Assembly: GCA_030248195.1 (NCBI GenBank)
Contig: JASAND010018011.1
Span: forward strand, 1-64,000
DNA length: 64,000 nt
Origin: Trissonchulus latispiculum
Taxonomy: Eukaryota > Nematoda > Enoplea > Enoplida > Ironidae
Direction of reading: 5' to 3'
Shown: piece after piece, positions 34,386 through 45,284 of the stretch
Numbering within the stretch: the stretch's first letter is position 1
Layout: each line of letters begins with the position of its first letter
Program-made: the position numbers and the translations under genes
The notes under the pieces: generated by a model
Database searches by the model: none
Told to the model about the DNA's origin: nothing
Seen by the model: the letters and a program-made list of their open reading frames with translations, nothing else

Positions 34386-35243
34386 TAGGGATGGGCGCGG
34401 AAAAAAAAGGACTGGAAAAAAAAGGTTTTTTTCCGTTTTTTTCCATTTTTTTCCGATGGGGTGGAAAAAAATGGAAAAATATTCCTAACGTTATTTTAAC
34501 GATTTTTACAGCTGAATATGTTGTTTTCTGAACTTTTCCTGCGATTTCGCACTATTTACAACTTTTTCCGTGGGTCATAGTAGGTGGGGGTATGCTACAT
34601 CTGACCAAATTTTGTTTGAGTTTTTTCGAAGCATCGGAAAAAAATGGAAAAATATTCGAGACATGTTCTGAAAGTTAATTTATGAAATCACAACATTAAG
34701 AAACTATCAAAAACACTGTTTAATGAACTAATAAGACAATATCCATGAAGTTGAGCTAATTCTGGGATTTAAGATTTTTTGCCATGGAATGTGCATGTAT
34801 GGTTGCGTAACTAGGGTAGAGTTAACAATTCCATGTCTAACAGTGGAATGTTCAGCCAGAATCTTTTAAAACGTCTGGTATTCTTTACTTTACGAGGTGT
34901 ATTACCTACGAAAACCACAGACCTGGTCTAGCAGAACCGTCAAGGTATACAGAAGTCACCTGTAGTTTATCCTACAGTATTTGTCTGCTGAAAAATTAAT
35001 TCCTGCAATTAATACTGAAACCTTTGTAACCACTTGTGTAAGTGCGCACTACACGGTGGGGCTATTAAATATGTTGAAAACGGCTTTTATGCATGCAGAA
35101 ACATGAAATAACACAACTTTTAGCACATTGGTGAATTTTGGGGTGACCGGAAAAAAAGGAAAAAAATGGAAAAAAATGGAAAAAAACCGGAAAAAAAAGG
35201 TTTTTTTCCGGCAATCTTTTTTTTCCGGAAAAAACCAACCCTA
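34386..35243 (+). mobile_element. hAT element (TAGGGATGGGCGCGG ends), uninterrupted copy
   Basis: 858 bp with ends TAGGGATGGGCGCGGAAAA and GGAAAAAACCAACCCTA. CTTGGCAC is repeated exactly at 34378-34385 and 35244-35251. The related 3' module at about 5958-5975 reads GAGGCCTTGGCACAGAGCC without the insert, a paralogous empty site. No transposase is coded, so it is non-autonomous. Confidence 0.93.
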
Positions 35244-35389
35244 CTTGGCACAGAGCCAAAATTGGCCAGGTGCCAAAATGACCAAAAAGCTAGCATGGGG
35301 GGATACTGTCTACCAACATATAACAGTAGTATTGGACCAAAATGCCCACAACGTTCCAACACTTCGCTAGAAATTTCAGCCTTCTAGCT

Positions 35390-36190
35390 ATCTCCAGTTG
35401 CTTGAACCAGGACCTGGTTCAACTTTGAACCATTTGAACCAGATCTGGCCAGCCATGGGTTGGATCGCCAAAGTTACACCACCAGTGAATTCCCCATGCC
35501 CAATAACCTTTGTATGCAAAATTTCAGCCTTCCAACTATCTCCAGTAGCTTGAACCAGGAACTGGTTCAATTTTGAACCAGTTGAACCAGATCTGGCCAG
35601 CCATGGGTCGGATCACAAAGTAACACCACCAGTGAATTCCCCATGCCCAATAACCTTTGTATGCAAAATTTCAGCCTTCCAACTATCTCCAGTAGCTTGA
35701 ACCAGGAACTGGTTCAATTTTGAACCAGTTGAACCAGATCTGGCCAGCCATGGGTCGGATCACCAAAGTAACACCACCAGTGAATTCCCCATGCCCAATA
35801 ACCTTTGTATGCAAAATTTCAGCCTTCCAACTATCTCCAGTAGCTTGAACCAGGAACTGGTTCAATTTTGAACCAGTTGAACCAGATCTGGCCAGCCATG
35901 GGTCGGATCACCAAAGTAACACTACCAGTGAATTCCCCATGCCCAATAACCTTTGTATGCAAAATTTTAGCCTTCCAACTATCTCCAGTAGCTTAAACCA
36001 GGAACTGGTTCAATTTTGAACCAGTTGAACCAGATCTGGCCAGCCATGGGTCGGATCACCAAAGTAACACCACCAGTGAATTCCCCATGCCCAATAACCT
36101 TTGTATGCAAAATTTCAGCCTTCTAGCTATCTCCAGTAGTTTGAACCAGGAACTGGTTCAACTTTGAACCAGTTGAACCAGATGAACCAG
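35390..36190 (+). repeat. Tandem array of ~147-bp monomers with GAACCAG/CTGGTTC dyads
   Basis: About 5.4 near-identical monomers. Each carries the dyad words GAACCAGGAACTGGTTC and TTTTGAACCAGTTGAACCAG, then ATCTGGCCAGCCATGGG and GTGAATTCCCCATGCCC. The period is 147-148 bp. Two 60-codon frames on the minus strand, 295 bp apart, are the same repeat read twice. Confidence 0.95.
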
Positions 36191-36199
36191 GCGAGATAC

Positions 36200-36765
36200 G
36201 GTGTCGGCACTATGCTGATCGTGTTCAGCGACCCCGATTTACTATATGTGGGTACCACCCCGAGGCCGAAAAACGCTGTTTTTGCCCGTTTTTAGACTAT
36301 TTTCAAATTTTCGGACTTAGAAATTTTTCAGCTTGAAGGTGTCCAAAAACGCTATTTTTTCCATTTTTGGCCATCTATAAAAATCGAACCAGATTGAAAT
36401 TCGGAAAAAAACATAAACTTGCTAAGTACCATTGCCTAGATATTCAAAAAATAGTATAGAAAAATTTTTCCTATCGGCCGTTCGAAAAATCGAGTTAACA
36501 CAAAATTGACAAAAATCATGCTGAATACAGAGAAAAAAACCCCACTTTCAAACCCGTAAGAGAAAGTCGATTTTTTCAAAGTTCATTTTTTCCGGGCAAG
36601 TTTGGTATCATTCGAAAGCTCTTGGCCTGGAGATTTCAAAAATGTAAATATTAGCTCTTAATTCCTTCCTGTTAATTAGTTATGCCTAATTAGCACTTCT
36701 CAAAATCCGCAAAGTGCCTTTATAGCTCATATTATGGGGGGCTCTCCGAGCACCCCCATGATAAG
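36200..36765 (+). repeat. 3' module and terminal hairpin, copy 3
   Basis: Starts CTATGCTGATCGTGTTCAGC and keeps the CGACCCCGATTTACTATA and GGACTTAGAAATTTTTC blocks. It ends with CTCATATTATGGGGG and the hairpin 36731-36763 (GAGC/GCTC stem, C-run, ATGATA). Confidence 0.85.
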
Positions 36766-37577
36766 TGTCGATTTTAATAAATATGCTGTTTCACCTCTAC
36801 AACAGCCCTTGCACCGTTCACTATAGTGAAGCGTTTTCCGGTTCTTAGTGCCTGATGTCTCATAAGAGAGTTTTGGCGCTTTAACAACTGGAGATAGAAA
36901 ACGCTTTGCATAACAAAACCTTACAATTTCATAGTAGGAACAACGGAAAGCAACAAATAAATTTACCCTACAATTAAGTTTTCAGCCAATTTAGAATACT
37001 TTTCTCAATAACGGCATGCCCCACATATATACGTAGAGAAATTGTAAGGCTCAATAAAACTTACGGCTAGGGCTAGGCCTAGCTGTCCGCGTAGTCTGAA
37101 GTTTGATATCAGATCAGTAAAAAGTTTTGGCCAAAAATGTTCCGCTTGATTCCATGTTAGGACTATTGTATGAAATCTGTTGTTCTTACGTTTTATTTGT
37201 ATAAATATATTAAATACATAATTAGCTGCACCAAAGTGTCTTTGAACTCTAGAAGCCGAAAGTAGCCCTGTCTATATTTGAAAGCCAGAAGCAAACTAAC
37301 CACAATGAATGTTGCGGGCTGGATCACCAGGTGACAGGACGAACACAATTCCAAACCGGTGAGACACTGTCAGCCACTGAACAGGATCCCGTTGAGTCGA
37401 CCAGCTACTATCCGCTATTTTTAGCTTGCGATAAGAATGGAAACCAAATTCCTGAAAACAATAAATATCCAGCGCTTTATACGTAGCAACATAAGACAAC
37501 CAAAACGGAATAAATCTTTTGCTGCATTTTAAGGTTTTCTGCTCTCCCCATTGTTTTGTTATATACGTATATATGTC
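36766..37577. other. No recognisable feature
   Basis: AT-rich unique-looking sequence with TATACGTATATA near 37561-37574. No open frame I would call a gene. Confidence 0.5.
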
Positions 37578-38488
37578 GTAGTAAGATAGTAAAATTGGCA
37601 AGATAGTTATCTTGCTAAGACTTTGGCAAGATAGTTATCTTGCTAAAATTTTAGCAAGATAGTTATCTTGCCACGAAATTTAGCAAGATTACTTACTATC
37701 TTGCCAAAATTGTTGGTAAATTCCTGTCATCTTACCAGTTTCAATATGAAAGGTATTTTCAATTTGGAAACAAAGACAGTCATTAATTATCTGTTTTATG
37801 CAGTTCAGTAAGTTTAATACAAGGGGGGGGGACTTTCGCAAAAATTTAAAACTAACCATTGTGCTCTGTATCACTGTTGGAATAATATTTGTAATGGATT
37901 ATGTTAAAGTTAGAAATTAAATGGAAAAATAAATAATGTATTATTTCAAAGTAACTGTGAAGAAAAATTCAAAGATTAATATATAACTATTGTGCCGATA
38001 AGACCAATCACACAAATTATATAGTTTTATATGCACATATATGTTTAATTTTTTTGGGTCTTTTAAAGACGCTTTCAGTTTCATTTCAATTTTCATAATC
38101 ATGACGTATGTAATATTTGTTACTACAATCTCATCGCAACAATGCAATTTCTATGCATTTTCTATTAAAAATATTGTTTCAGAAACAATACGGAGCACAA
38201 TGGTCAGTTTTTAATTTTTTGAAAGTTCCCCCTTGCATTATACTCAGCAACGAGGTACACTAATGATTTCCTTTGTTTCCAAATTGAAAACACCTTTCAT
38301 ACGGAAACTGGTGAGATATTGCTAAATTCTAGGAAGATTACTATCTTGCCAACAATTTTGGTAAGATAGTAATCTTGCTAAAGTTCGTGGCAAGATAAAT
38401 ATATATCTTGCTAAAATCTTAGCAAGATTACTATCTTGCCAAAGTCTTAGCAAGATAACTATCCTGCCAATTTTACTATCTTGCTACC
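37578..38488. mobile_element. Foldback element built of AGCAAGATAGTTATCTTGCT palindromes
   Basis: Arms 37578-37830 and about 38240-38488 are inverted repeats starting GTAGTAAGATAGTAAAATTGG. Each arm holds several copies of a 20-bp palindrome around AAGATAGTTATCTT. The middle (37830-38230) is AT-rich and shows no transposase. Confidence 0.8.
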
Positions 38489-39104
38489 ACATATATATAT
38501 AATTATATATACAAGTAACAAAAATGCTCCACAAAAGAGGATAATATGTGTGTGTTGGCTGTATCGTATATATATATATATCCTTTAAATATATAATAAA
38601 TATAAATAGGTATATATATATCCTTTAAATTCCGGTTGAAGAAGTAAAGACAAAAGTTTCATGGGCACGTGACGTTATTTGGCACAGCAAATATTGGTGG
38701 ATGGTTCCATGTCAAAAGTTGCTCAGCTCACTTAGGGCTTTCATTTGATAGCAAATTTGACCACTTTTGAAAAATTTTATTTTTGACCCAAAATCGCCTA
38801 AGTCCCCACCCCACCCCACCACAGCACTCTACAGCCACTTTGAGCATGCAGTTCTATGACAAAAGTTGCTCAGCTCGCTTAGGGCTTTCATTTGGTACCA
38901 AATTTGACCACTTTTGAAAACTTTCATTTTTGACCGAAAATCGCCTAAGTCCCCACCCCACCCCACCACAGCACTCTACAGCCACTTTAGAGCATGCAGT
39001 TCTATGACAAAAGTTGCTCAGCTCGCTTAGGGCTTTCATTTGGTACCAAATTTGACCACTTTTGAAAAATTTTATTTTCGACCACTTGACCCCCCACCCG
39101 ACTG

Positions 39105-39560
39105 ACCCTTCAAACGGCAAAGTGGAACCAGCCCAGCAAAATAGGTACGTCGGACGGCAAAAAGGACACCGGGAATGAGCTGGGCGCACCAGAAAACCCC
39201 TATAGACAAAGTTTTGAGAGGCCAGCAGTAGACTACTATGGACCTCCAGGAAGCGGTTTCCGACATGACCCTCCAGACGGCAAAGTGGAACCAGCACAGC
39301 AAGATGGATGAGTCCTACGGCAAAAAGGACACCGGGAATGAGCTGGGCGCACCAGAAAACCCCTATAGACAAAGTTTTGAGAGGCCAGGTAAAGCCTACT
39401 ATGGACCTCCAGGAATCGGTTTCCGACTTGACCCTCCCGACGGCAAAGTGGAACCAGCCCAGCAAGATGGGTGGGTCTGACGGTAAAACTGACTGCGGGA
39501 ATCGATTCTCCGTGCCAGAAAACCATTGTATGGAAGATTTGAGCGTTCAAAGTTAAATAG
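39105..39560 (+). repeat. Tandem array of ~163-bp monomers
   Basis: Nearly three units: the word ACGGCAAAGTGGAACCAGC begins at about 39113, 39276 and 39439. Units also share ACCGGGAATGAGCTGGGCGCACC and CCTCCAGGAA. Open frames in several phases result from the repeat. Confidence 0.9.
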
Positions 39561-40138
39561 ATAGCGAGAAATTTCGATTTTTCATTTTTCGAATTTTCGC
39601 CATCTTTGACGGGGCCACTGTGGTCGCCAGGGAAGTGATACAGAAACGCAACCAGGACCGTTAGTTAGTTCAATATATGTAATTTCTGAATCTAAAAAGA
39701 AATCAGCTCCAGCTCGTAACGTTCGACCTGAGCGACGACCACAAAAATGGTCACTTTTCGCTATGAGTCGATTTTTGCGGCGCCACTGCGGCGCTGCGGC
39801 GCAGCTGCGGCGCAAAAAAAGTTGTGAATTCTTTAGAGGGTACTACTAGACCCCATAGCCCTTTAGGGCCCCACCGCTGCAGATCACGTGAAAGCGGCGA
39901 ACATTATGTACAATACAACCATCAAATAGGAGAAACCGGAAAAAAAACATCGCCGCCATAACCGGTCCGGGGCGCAACTTTTTAACGGTAAGTGATACGC
40001 GGCTGAAACTTCACAGACATACTAAACTCGATGTGCTCTACAATTTGCGCATGAAATCTGCGCAGGATCTGCGCAGGGTTTTGCGCAGCTTCTGCGCAGC
40101 TTATTTTACACTGTCTCCAGCCACTTTTCACACATATT
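39561..40138 (+). repeat. 3' part of composite element, copy 4, with CTGCGCAG cluster
   Basis: Weakly similar to the 3' modules above. At about 40047-40100 the words CTGCGCAG/TTGCGCA occur five times. It leads into TTACACTGTCTCCAG...CACATATTAT, as other copies do before the hairpin. Confidence 0.55.
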
Positions 40139-40164
40139 ATAGGGGTCGCTGCCGCGACCCCTAT
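40139..40164. repeat. Terminal hairpin, copy 4
   Basis: Stem ATAGGGGTCGC of 11 bp with loop TGCC, followed by GATA and a TA microsatellite. It holds the same position as the hairpins at 6319-6352 and 36731-36763. Confidence 0.85.
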
Positions 40165-40455
40165 GATATATATATATATATATACGGACGGCCGCTCTTA
40201 CCATAACCTGGCATGTTTAGTGGGGAAGCCCACACACTTTTTTGGGGACGCCTAAAAGAGTCAAAAAATTAGGTTTGAGTTCAAATTTTCAAACGTTTTC
40301 TCAATTTTTAAGTTCATTTACGCTTAAAACTGCGATTTTTGCGAGGTTATCTCAAAATGCTAATTTTTCGCTAAAAATTTAGGTGTATATATTTATACCT
40401 TAGGCTCGCCCATCCCCACTTTCAAAACCCTAAAAAGTTTCAGATAGCGTATATA

Positions 40456-41540
40456 TAGCCATGGGGGAAAAACCCACATTTTCGGATTTTGGCTGGAACT
40501 TTTTTATTATAAGGGTTACCTGAGAACTTTATATACCATCGTACTTGGCGTACTTAGAACTTTCTTTTAAGCCTATTTGCACTTCTCTAAGTTGTACCGT
40601 TAGAGCGGTATATATAATGCAAAAAGTAGCGGGGAAAAAACCCAATGGGGGGGGAACCCAAATGGGGGTAAAATAAACCCACCCCTCACAGGTCTTAAAA
40701 ATTGTTCAATCGCAATTCTGACACTTCCAGTGTAAAATTCAACCCTTTTTTAGTTAGTATGAACCAAAAACCCGACCTAAGTAGCTTTTTTGAGATCTCA
40801 TGTGCCGTTGAAAATGCTGCATCAACTGGCCAGGTTTCATAAAGTTAAACACATAAACATAGGGCAATTTTTGAAAAATGCTAAAAATGATGTAATTTGA
40901 TAAAACTTATTATTCTATCGTGTAGAGAATGGTTTTTTACGTAGAATTGGCTGTTAAAATCCACAATTGTACCTGTATTGGGTCCTCCAGCTGCGAAATG
41001 GCACTTTTAAGGTTTTTAGCCCCTAGCTAGCCATGTAAGCAAAATTGTCCGAATCTGACCGCATAGGATGACGCAGCGTGCTCGATAGTACCGTGCTATA
41101 GTCTCTAATTGTTTCCGCGTTGAGTTGTTAAAAAATTTTTCAAAAAAATTTGGGTGGGTTTTTCCCCGCCACGTTTGGCAATGTGCCAGACTAACGATAC
41201 AGCGGATCGGTCTAATTTTGGCTGTGTGCAAAGAGGAAGAGTTGCCATCATTGCAGATATATATTTGCAAAACGTTTCTAACCCAACCGAGTCAAAAGTT
41301 ACATCGGTCCAAACTTTTGGTAAATTTTTGGATGGTTGATTGAACCAAAAAATAGTTGTCATTTTCAAATTGTCATAAAATAAGCAGGAGTGAACCAAAT
41401 GACTTGATCTTTGCATACATAGGTTAGAAAGAGTCGCGCTGCCTGCTGCTATGTTTTGGAGCTCATATCTCCAACCCATGACCCAGGAGGCGGGTGGGTT
41501 TTTCCCCCCAAAAAGGGGTGGGTTTTTCACCCCATGGCTA
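40456..41540 (+). mobile_element. MITE family A, complete uninterrupted copy
   Basis: Ends TAGCCATGGGGGAAAAACCC and GGGTTTTTCACCCCATGGCTA next to TA. It is 1085 bp and noncoding. Compared with other copies it has TATA insertions near 40620 and 41258. An internal repeat of the A-tract word (GGGGAAAAAACCCAATGGG) lies near 40632. Confidence 0.9.
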
Positions 41541-41796
41541 TACAAATAGAATTTAACACTAACCATCGTATATTACGTAAACACAAAAAAGTGCGATGTA
41601 TATACGTATATAAATATTTATGAAGCCTTGAATTGGTTCCAGGCTAAATGTGAATACACATAAATTACTAAGACTCCTACCGTAATATCCGCTGAATGCT
41701 CCATGACGGACAGTAAAGAGATATATAACTAACGAAATAAAAAGAACAATTCAAATGTCTAAAACAGACTTTAACTTAAATTAAATATGTAGGTTC

Positions 41797-41995
41797 AGAC
41801 GGTTCAGTCAGGTTCCCAATCTGCCAACTGCTTCGGCATTCTCAAGCCAAACTTGGCACATATATAATAAATAGAAGACCTTAGCCACATTTGTAATTAC
41901 TTTGGGTTATATATACGTATATATAGTCAAGTGAGAAAAAACCCACTTTTCAGATTTTGGGGTATATAGAACTTTCAGTGGTTACGTATATATAT
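41797..41995 (+). mobile_element. Truncated MITE family B and A-like ends
   Basis: 41797-41920 resembles the left part of family B (CAGTCAGGTTCCCAA; TAGAAGACCTTAG as at 6452-6466). 41926-41985 resembles the left end of family A (TATAGTCAAGTGAGAAAAAA, then CCCAC and CAGATTTTGG). Confidence 0.6.
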
Positions 41996-42008
41996 TAGGG
42001 ATGCACCG

Positions 42009-42725
42009 GTGGGGGATCTTCCTAATTTAACGGATTCCGTTCGGAGCAACTTGGCTTTACTAAGCCCAACGGGATCCGTCTTTGCCCATAGTAATCTGCC
42101 TCAACCCCCTACTCCACCGACGAGCTCCAGTGTCTCTTGCTTAGATGCGCTTTCTATCTTGAAAAGTCCCGAATTTATGGGATTCATGTCCGAGTTGATG
42201 GCGCAATGTGTCAAGGCCGCCACCAAGGCTGCGACTGAGGTGGTGACTGAACTTTTGGAAAAGAAAGAGAAGAAAAATAATCTTGTTATTGTAGGATATC
42301 CGGAATCAGGTGATGATGACGAGATTGACCAGAATAATGCGGATCGCACTATGATTACTGAACTTTGCAGCGAATTGAAAATTCCGCCTTCGTCAATCCA
42401 GTCTAACTTTCGCGATGGGCGTAAAAATGGTAACAACCCCCGGATCATAAAAGTGTGCTTTAAAGACAGGCATATCACAGAACATAAAATTTTTCTATAT
42501 GGTGCCTCCAAAATTCTTCAGAAGCGTGATGATATAGATAAGGAAGTCTTCCACCCTTTCGTGAGGGAAGATTTGACTTACAAGGAACGGGTTGCCAACA
42601 AAGCCTTAGTCAGCCAGCTTAAGGCCCGCCGGACCAAGGGCGAACAGAATTTGGTTATTCGCAATGGTAAAATTATTACTAAGCCGGGAAAGCTGCTAAA
42701 GCCAGAGGAGGTACCCAAAGCCTGA
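42009..42725 (+). CDS. LINE family 2 ORF1 protein (N-terminus missing)
   Basis: An open frame of about 238 codons without a convincing ATG at its start; the first ATG is near codon 57, and the frame runs into the insertion border, so the true start is probably lost. Residues about 60-93 are helical and charged (possible short coiled coil). Residues about 94-180 (NNLVIVGYP, DGRKNG, RIIKVCF) fit the RRM-like domain of LINE ORF1 RNA-binding proteins. Residues 185-230 (REDLTYKERVANKAL, VIRNGKI) fit the basic C-terminal domain found after it. It would bind the element RNA in the retrotransposition particle. The stop is 12 bp before the first ATG of the endonuclease frame. Confidence 0.7.
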   Translation: MGDLPNLTDSVRSNLALLSPTGSVFAHSNLPQPPTPPTSSSVSCLDALSILKSPEFMGFMSELMAQCVKAATKAATEVVTELLEKKEKKNNLVIVGYPESGDDDEIDQNNADRTMITELCSELKIPPSSIQSNFRDGRKNGNNPRIIKVCFKDRHITEHKIFLYGASKILQKRDDIDKEVFHPFVREDLTYKERVANKALVSQLKARRTKGEQNLVIRNGKIITKPGKLLKPEEVPKA

Positions 42726-42733
42726 ATCCGTTT

Positions 42734-43753
42734 GTGTTACTTAATGCTCGTAGTATTGTTGGGAAATTAATTGACTTGAAACACTATGTATCTGAATGTG
42801 CACATGCATTGTTTGCTATCACTGAGACCTGGTTGTGTGATAGTTTAGGTAACAGTATCTTCGATTCAATTTTGCTAACCCATTCGATTATTCGTGCTGA
42901 TGATTGTATTCGTGCTGGGAAAGGTGGGGGAGTACTTCTTTTAATCCCTAAAAGTTATAGGCACCAAATTATAGATATTGAGAGAAACCAATTTTTTGAA
43001 TCTGCGTGGGTTCGCCTTTTTATGGATAGAGGATATGACTCTTTGGATGTAGCAGTCTACTACCGCAGTCCAAGTCCTAATATGGTAGACTCAACAAATA
43101 AATTGTGTGCCCACTTGGCTAAATTTACTACGAACAGATCAATTGTCTTAGGTGATTTTAATTACCCAAATTATAAGTGGAACTGGGATTTACGACACGT
43201 AACTGAATCTGAACTTACATTTATTGATCTGACAATAGAGCTAGGTTTTGAACAGTATGTGCATCATAGCACACATCTGCATGGTAATATTCTAGATTTA
43301 GTTCTCTGCAATGAGCCTAACTTTGTGACCACTGTAAATGTAGAAATGCCTTTTTGTAATTCTGATCATAATTCTGTTACAGGATATTTTTGTTTCTTCA
43401 ATATTGGTCGTCAAAATACTACTCCAGTTAGAAATTTTCACAAAGCAAATTTTGACGAAATTAATAAATATCTTTTAAACATTTCTTGGCCTGATGAATT
43501 CAATAGCTGCGTCACCATTGATGATTTTTGGAGTACGTTTAAGAAGCATTTAGATTTAAGCGTAACTCTATTTGTTCCGTGGAGTACTTATAATAGTTTT
43601 GATCGGCGTAAAAGTGGCTTTTGGTCTGCTGAAACTAGAAGATCCTTTAAATCTCAAAAGAGGTTACATAATGCATATTCTAAAAACCCGACCCCTTTAA
43701 ATCATCAAAGGTGGAAAGTATATAGCCATTGCAAAAACTCGGAAATTACGTAG
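42734..43753 (+). pseudogene. LINE family 2 ORF2, endonuclease part
   Basis: A 339-codon frame with the full motif set of apurinic/apyrimidinic-type LINE endonucleases: NARS at residues 4-7, ETW at 31-33, GKGGG at 62-66, GDFN at 140-143, ILDLV at 186-190 and SDHN at 210-213. This enzyme nicks target DNA to prime reverse transcription. The catalytic residues look intact. The frame ends early at 43753 because a 4-bp TATA insertion near 43720 shifts it; the coding sequence continues in another frame through 43930. ORF2 probably starts slightly upstream or by reinitiation after ORF1. Confidence 0.85.
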
Positions 43754-45201
43754 AAAAGATTGTTTTGAACAGGAAGATAAAATTTTAAAATCCAGAAATC
43801 AAAACGTTTTTTGGAGGTTTATGCGATCTAAATTTGGTTGTAAGGTTGATATTCCTTGCTTGAAATCTGATAATGGAGATGTTATTTTGTATGACAAGGA
43901 AAAATGTGATGCATTTAATTCGTTTTTTAAGTCAGTATATATTTGTCGATGATGACGGAATGGTATTGAATTTAAACGCACAAAGAACTATCATAGATTT
44001 CCCTGTCCTCGACTTTTCTGAACAAATAGTATACGACTGCATAAAAAATTCCGAGAACAAAAGCAGTGCAGGCTTTGACGGATTTCCCCAATTTTTTACA
44101 AAAAAGCTGGCAATCTCAATCTGTTTGCCATTATCCATTATATTTAGAGTACGTATATATCCTTGGCTACTGGGCTAGTTCCGACTGATTGGAAAATCGC
44201 GAAAATTGTTCCTGTTTTTAAAAAAGGTGACAATTCCAATGTTAAAAACTACAGACCTATTAGTCTTTTGGTAGGATGTAATAAATATATGGAAGACTTA
44301 GTGGCAGATGCTTTAAAATTTTTTCTTATTGGGAACCGTTTCATATCTACTCATCAGCGTGGTTTTCTACCTAAACGCTCAATTGTAACGCAATTATTGC
44401 AGTGCTTGAATGATTGGACGAAAGCTGTTGATGACAGAAATTATGTTGATGTGGTATATATGGATATCGCAAAAGCTTTCGATAGCGTCTCTCATTCAAA
44501 GTTATATAATTCAAAAGTTAATTGCTCTCAAAGTTCCACCCAATATTATCAAATGGCTAAACGATTATTTAACTAGTAGAAAACAGTATGTTGAAATATC
44601 TTGTAGCAAGTCAAGCTTAGGCGACATAAAGTCAGGCGTACCACAAGGCAGTATTCTGGGCCCGATTTTATTTCTTGTTTACATTAGTGACTTAACTAAT
44701 GTTATTGAGAACTCTAAACTCAAACTTTATGCTGATGACTCTAAATTATATCTAACTTTTAGTTCTAAACAATCCTGTTGGTTGCTGCAAAACGATCTTG
44801 ATAAAATTGTAAGTTGGTTTAAGACAATGCAGCTAAGTCTGGCAGTCGAAAAATGCAAAGTGCTTCACATTGGCAAAAACAACCCTTACTGGAACTATTC
44901 AATGAATGGAGAGATGTTGTCTAAAGTAGATGATATGAAGGACCTAGGGGTAATTGTTCAAAGCGACTTAAAGTTTGACCGTCATTGTTTGCAGGTCACG
45001 TCTTCAGCAATGAAAACAGTAAACCTAATTTACCGGTCATTTTTATGTCGAAACACAAACTTTCTCGTCAACCTATTTAAAGTCTACGTCCGCCCTAAGC
45101 TTGAAACAGCCTCCGAAATTTGGTCCCCTTGTTATGTTAAAGACATTTGTTTAATTGAAAAGTACAAAGAAAGTTTACTAAACGTTTACCTGGTTTTCTA
45201 A
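43754..45201 (+). pseudogene. LINE family 2 ORF2, linker and reverse transcriptase (multiple frameshifts)
   Basis: Continuation of ORF2 in changing frames. Visible RT motifs: NYRPISL and HQRGF (44240-44370), DIAKAFDS (44463-44486), SGVPQGSILGP (44633-44665) and the catalytic YADD (residues 107-110 of the frame from 44410). Frame breaks coincide with TATA near 43936, CGTATATA near 44151 and TATA near 44504; skipping those 4 or 8 bases restores the frame each time. The frame is lost again near 45158 by one missing A. Jockey-superfamily (CR1/L2-like) by motif style. Confidence 0.85.
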
Positions 45202-45284
45202 ATTTAACTTATATGCAGCGTTTGCAAAAGCTTGATTTGAAAAGCTTGGAGGAACGACGTTTAGTTAGGGACTTAACCTTTGTG

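Larger units (their letters stand above)
31870..36765 (+). mobile_element. Composite satellite-bearing element, copy 3 (5'-truncated, two arrays)
   Basis: Begins within the 5' module: only the right inverted-repeat arm (about 31876-32055) is present. Then come a ~148-bp array (32400-34010), a 3' module (34020-35390, split by a hAT), a second array of ~147-bp units (35390-36190) and a second 3' module ending in a hairpin (36200-36765). The array-module pair is thus doubled with a different monomer in the second array. Confidence 0.7.
38513..40166 (+). mobile_element. Composite satellite-bearing element, copy 4 (reduced)
   Basis: Starts TACAAGTAACAAAAATGCTCC like the 5' end of copies 1 and 2, but the inverted-repeat module is lost. 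Then come two to three type-B monomers (38690-39100), a ~163-bp array (39105-39560) and a 3' part ending in a hairpin. Same order as the larger copies. Confidence 0.6.

Noticed and set aside
35388..35865. Two similar 60-codon frames 295 bp apart
   Set aside because: They are the same ~147-bp repeat read twice; no start context or domain.
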